A stretch of DNA of 64,000 nt, taken from NCBI GenBank assembly GCA_038744685.1, contig JBCDMB010000011.1, forward strand, positions 35,550-99,549, read 5' to 3'. The stretch is from Verrucomicrobiota bacterium (GTDB taxonomy: Bacteria; Verrucomicrobiota; Verrucomicrobiia; Opitutales; Puniceicoccaceae). A model generated the notes under the pieces. It searched no databases. It worked only from the letters and a program-made list of their open reading frames with translations, and was not told the DNA's origin. Positions 62,444-64,000 of this stretch are shown here, piece after piece. A program made the translations under genes and the position numbers. Numbering within the stretch: the first letter of the stretch is position 1; every line of letters begins with the position of its first letter.

Positions 62444-62577
62444 CAACCACTGATGAACACCGATGGACACTGATAATCGGAAGGTTGAGAATTTTTGCCC
62501 TACCCCCAATGGGTGAAGCGCGGATTTTTCATAACTGCTTCATCATCAATTTTTATCAGTGTCAATCAGTGGTTCAA
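62444..62577. mobile_element. MITE-like element with AACCACTGATGAACAC ends
   Basis: The left end reads CAACCACTGATGAACACCG, then GGACACTGATAA. The right end reads TTATCAGTGTCAATCAGTGG followed by TTCAA. The ends are imperfect inverted copies around a 70-bp centre without coding frame. ACCACTGATGAACAC-type elements recur in planctomycete and verrucomicrobial genomes. No transposase is present. Confidence 0.55.
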
Positions 62578-62641
62578 CTGCGGAATATAGGTTCATACGG
62601 ACAACCTCTATACACAGTGCCTGCTGAGCATCGAAGTGCCC

Positions 62642-62806
62642 TAAAAAGACCATTGAGCAGCCAATTCGCTGTTTCAACTAAAGAGTCGCTGGAGGGTCCG
62701 CGTCTCGCGGACCGTTCGGCTGTCTGAATTGCCAGGCATTGCGGACACCGACCTATCCCTAGCTCAGGCAGGTTGAGACGGCGTCCCTGTATGGTTGGGG
62801 ATGTTA
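62642..62806 (+). repeat. Interspersed repeat of about 166 bp, copy B
   Basis: This segment is the plus-strand counterpart of the minus-strand element at 46988-47153. It carries the perfect palindrome GGTCCGCGTCTCGCGGACC (62695-62713), followed by GTCTGAATTGCCAGGCATTG and ending GGTTGGGGATGTTAAG. It lies between the MITE-like element and the second PEP-CTERM gene. Both copies are extragenic. Confidence 0.75.
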
Positions 62807-62899
62807 AGCGGAAGGCTTATTCCCTGCCTCGCCATAGATGCAGCGCCTGGATCCTTGCGACATCTTGGACCCCCATCGCCTAATTCGGATGAGAGTCGC

Positions 62900-63526
62900 T
62901 TACGACTTCCTTCGGCGGCGCATAACTGCCAGTCCAAAAGCAATCACACCAATTACGGAAAAGTAGATGGCTTCCGGTTCAGGAACCGCTACAACGCTGA
63001 TCGGGTCATACCCTGTGCCAAAACCTGGTGTCAGAGGAATGTCGATACCTATCGTGCTCTCAAAAATTTCCTTCTCGACGGACGAGAAACCGGCATAGGA
63101 CCGTTCCGCACCTAATGTAGTAATCGTAACGGGATTTCTGTTCGGAATGGTAAAGACTCCTTCAGCGTAAAAGCTTACAATTACCCGAGCTACGCCTCCA
63201 CTGTTAGTCACATTTATGGCCGCATCTCTACCGTCAGGAAAATTCGATCCCGGGGTCGTTCCGACAGGAGAAGTCGTAAAGGTAAGGTCGTCATTATATA
63301 TGAGAATAGTAGAGTCCTGAGTGGGAGGACTTGGAAGACCATCAATCCGAAACTGGACGACCGCACCATTCCCACCGCCACTGAAGGAGAAAGGTATCAT
63401 ATTCCCCTCGTCGGAGCCAAAAAAAGCGAAGGTCTCTTCGTTTGGATTGATCCGCAGCTCAATAACAGCAAATGAAGTCGAGGCAAACAAGAGCCCGAGG
63501 CCTGTTGTTATTGCGGTGATTTTCAT
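62900..63526 (-). CDS. PEP-CTERM protein, small
   Basis: The 208-residue protein has a signal peptide (MKITAITTGLGLLFASTSFA) and a C-terminal PEP-CTERM tail (VPEPEAIYFSVIGVIAFGLA, then VMRRRRKS), with a beta-rich body of about 150 residues. The body is not recognised. The tail is sorted by an exosortase, encoded outside the window. Together with the repeat-rich PEP-CTERM gene at 57472 it brackets the sensor kinase/response regulator pair. Confidence 0.85.
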   Translation of the reverse strand: MKITAITTGLGLLFASTSFAVIELRINPNEETFAFFGSDEGNMIPFSFSGGGNGAVVQFRIDGLPSPPTQDSTILIYNDDLTFTTSPVGTTPGSNFPDGRDAAINVTNSGGVARVIVSFYAEGVFTIPNRNPVTITTLGAERSYAGFSSVEKEIFESTIGIDIPLTPGFGTGYDPISVVAVPEPEAIYFSVIGVIAFGLAVMRRRRKS

Positions 63527-64000
63527 GAAAAAAAATTCTTTAAGAGTCTGTAATGGTCAGTCGCCGAAACATGCTGCTATACTCTAGAACACAAAAAAAT
63601 GTTTGCCCTCGCTTTGCCAAGTCCGCATTTACGGAAAAATTCCGCTCCATCATCTCTGGGAAGCGGTAGCGAGCGACCACACAAGACAAGATACCTACCA
63701 ACAACCTCCAAAAATTCGGGTACAATTCATTCCATTGGGTAATCCCTACTCAAACAGAGCCGTCTGGTAGCCATCCTTGTTTCACTCATGTTAGAAATTG
63801 AAGGCTTTGAGCTATCCTTACCAATCGGCCTCTAGCTCTGGTCTCACTGGAGGCCGTGTCTAGGCCATGTGGACAAATTCACTCCCGTGGCTGGATTCGA
63901 GCTGATTTGGCGCAAAATCCGTTTTCTCACCTCAACGAATCTCGATTCGCCTTGGATCGAAAGCCGAATTTTGCCCTGGAACATCTCTTTTTCAGCTCGA
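63527..64000. other. Right-edge stretch without a clear gene
   Basis: No recognised gene lies here. On the minus strand one frame is open from the window edge to a TGA at 63842-63844 (about 52 codons, ending ATGVNLSTWPRHGLQ). It could be the end of a gene that starts beyond the edge or an extragenic sequence. No family is recognised. Confidence 0.3.

Larger units (their letters stand above)
62340..62899. other. Repeat-dense gene-free stretch
   Basis: About 560 bp before the second PEP-CTERM gene's stop contain part of the AATCG inverted repeat, the MITE-like element (62444-62577) and the 166-bp repeat (62642-62806), with no convincing coding frame. This makes it the densest repeat cluster of the window. 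Confidence 0.5.

Overview
The window is about 64 kb of chromosomal DNA from a Gram-negative, aerobically respiring bacterium, most likely a member of Verrucomicrobiota (Opitutia/Puniceicoccales-like). That placement is an inference. It rests on two PEP-CTERM proteins with a C-terminal sorting tail, a histidine kinase carrying discoidin-like sensor domains, an LL-diaminopimelate aminotransferase-like gene, Mla and KDO genes implying an outer membrane, and many kinds of short extragenic inverted repeats. No rRNA, tRNA, CRISPR array, complete insertion sequence or prophage was seen. TTG and GTG starts are common.

Layout. 1-0.6 kb: the end of a secreted protein cut by the window edge. 1.3-7.0 kb: a caa3-type cytochrome c oxidase locus (ctaC/coxB with fused cytochrome c, ctaD, ctaE, ctaF), with a divergent membrane cytochrome c gene. 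A small repeat element carrying a frameshifted GxxExxY gene remnant sits between ctaE and ctaF. 7.2-16.8 kb: prepilin peptidase, S41 protease, tsaD, a phospholipase D-like protein, a DMT permease, a renalase-like oxidoreductase, DUF2071 and DUF429 proteins, dps and an unknown gene. 16.9-19.7 kb: the three-gene proton-translocating transhydrogenase operon. 20-30.3 kb: galK, HU, an AGCS symporter, a one-domain asparaginase, an outer-membrane protein, a kinase-fold phosphotransferase, dapL-like, panC and nadB.

30.4-36.1 kb: a polar amino acid ABC transporter whose ATPase/permease genes are separated from its binding-protein gene by a two-gene cassette of opposite orientation. The cassette encodes a divergent sugar-phosphate cyclase of the 3-dehydroquinate/2-epi-5-epi-valiolone synthase superfamily and a putative glycosyltransferase. 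This is the best candidate for an undescribed pathway here. 36.2-41.2 kb: kdsA, mlaD, mlaF and mlaE, plus an unusual envelope protein built of about 17 repeats of an x-P-[FLI]-[FY] motif. 41.4-42.2 kb: a ParD-like/zeta toxin-antitoxin pair. 42.6-46.9 kb: a secreted fibre-like protein with an S74 self-cleaving chaperone domain, a translationally coupled secreted partner and a divergent LuxR-type regulator.

47.2-51.2 kb: a ferric iron ABC importer. 51-57 kb: a ClC chloride channel, hflX, and a peptide-binding lipoprotein overlapping a flavodoxin. 57.5-63.5 kb: two PEP-CTERM proteins bracketing a discoidin-sensor histidine kinase and its response regulator.

Repeat content is notable. There are two inverted copies of a roughly 166-bp element (47.0 and 62.6 kb), three AATCG-rich inverted repeats, two MITE-like elements, and palindromes at convergent gene ends. 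All functional calls come from reading the sequence; no database search was run.
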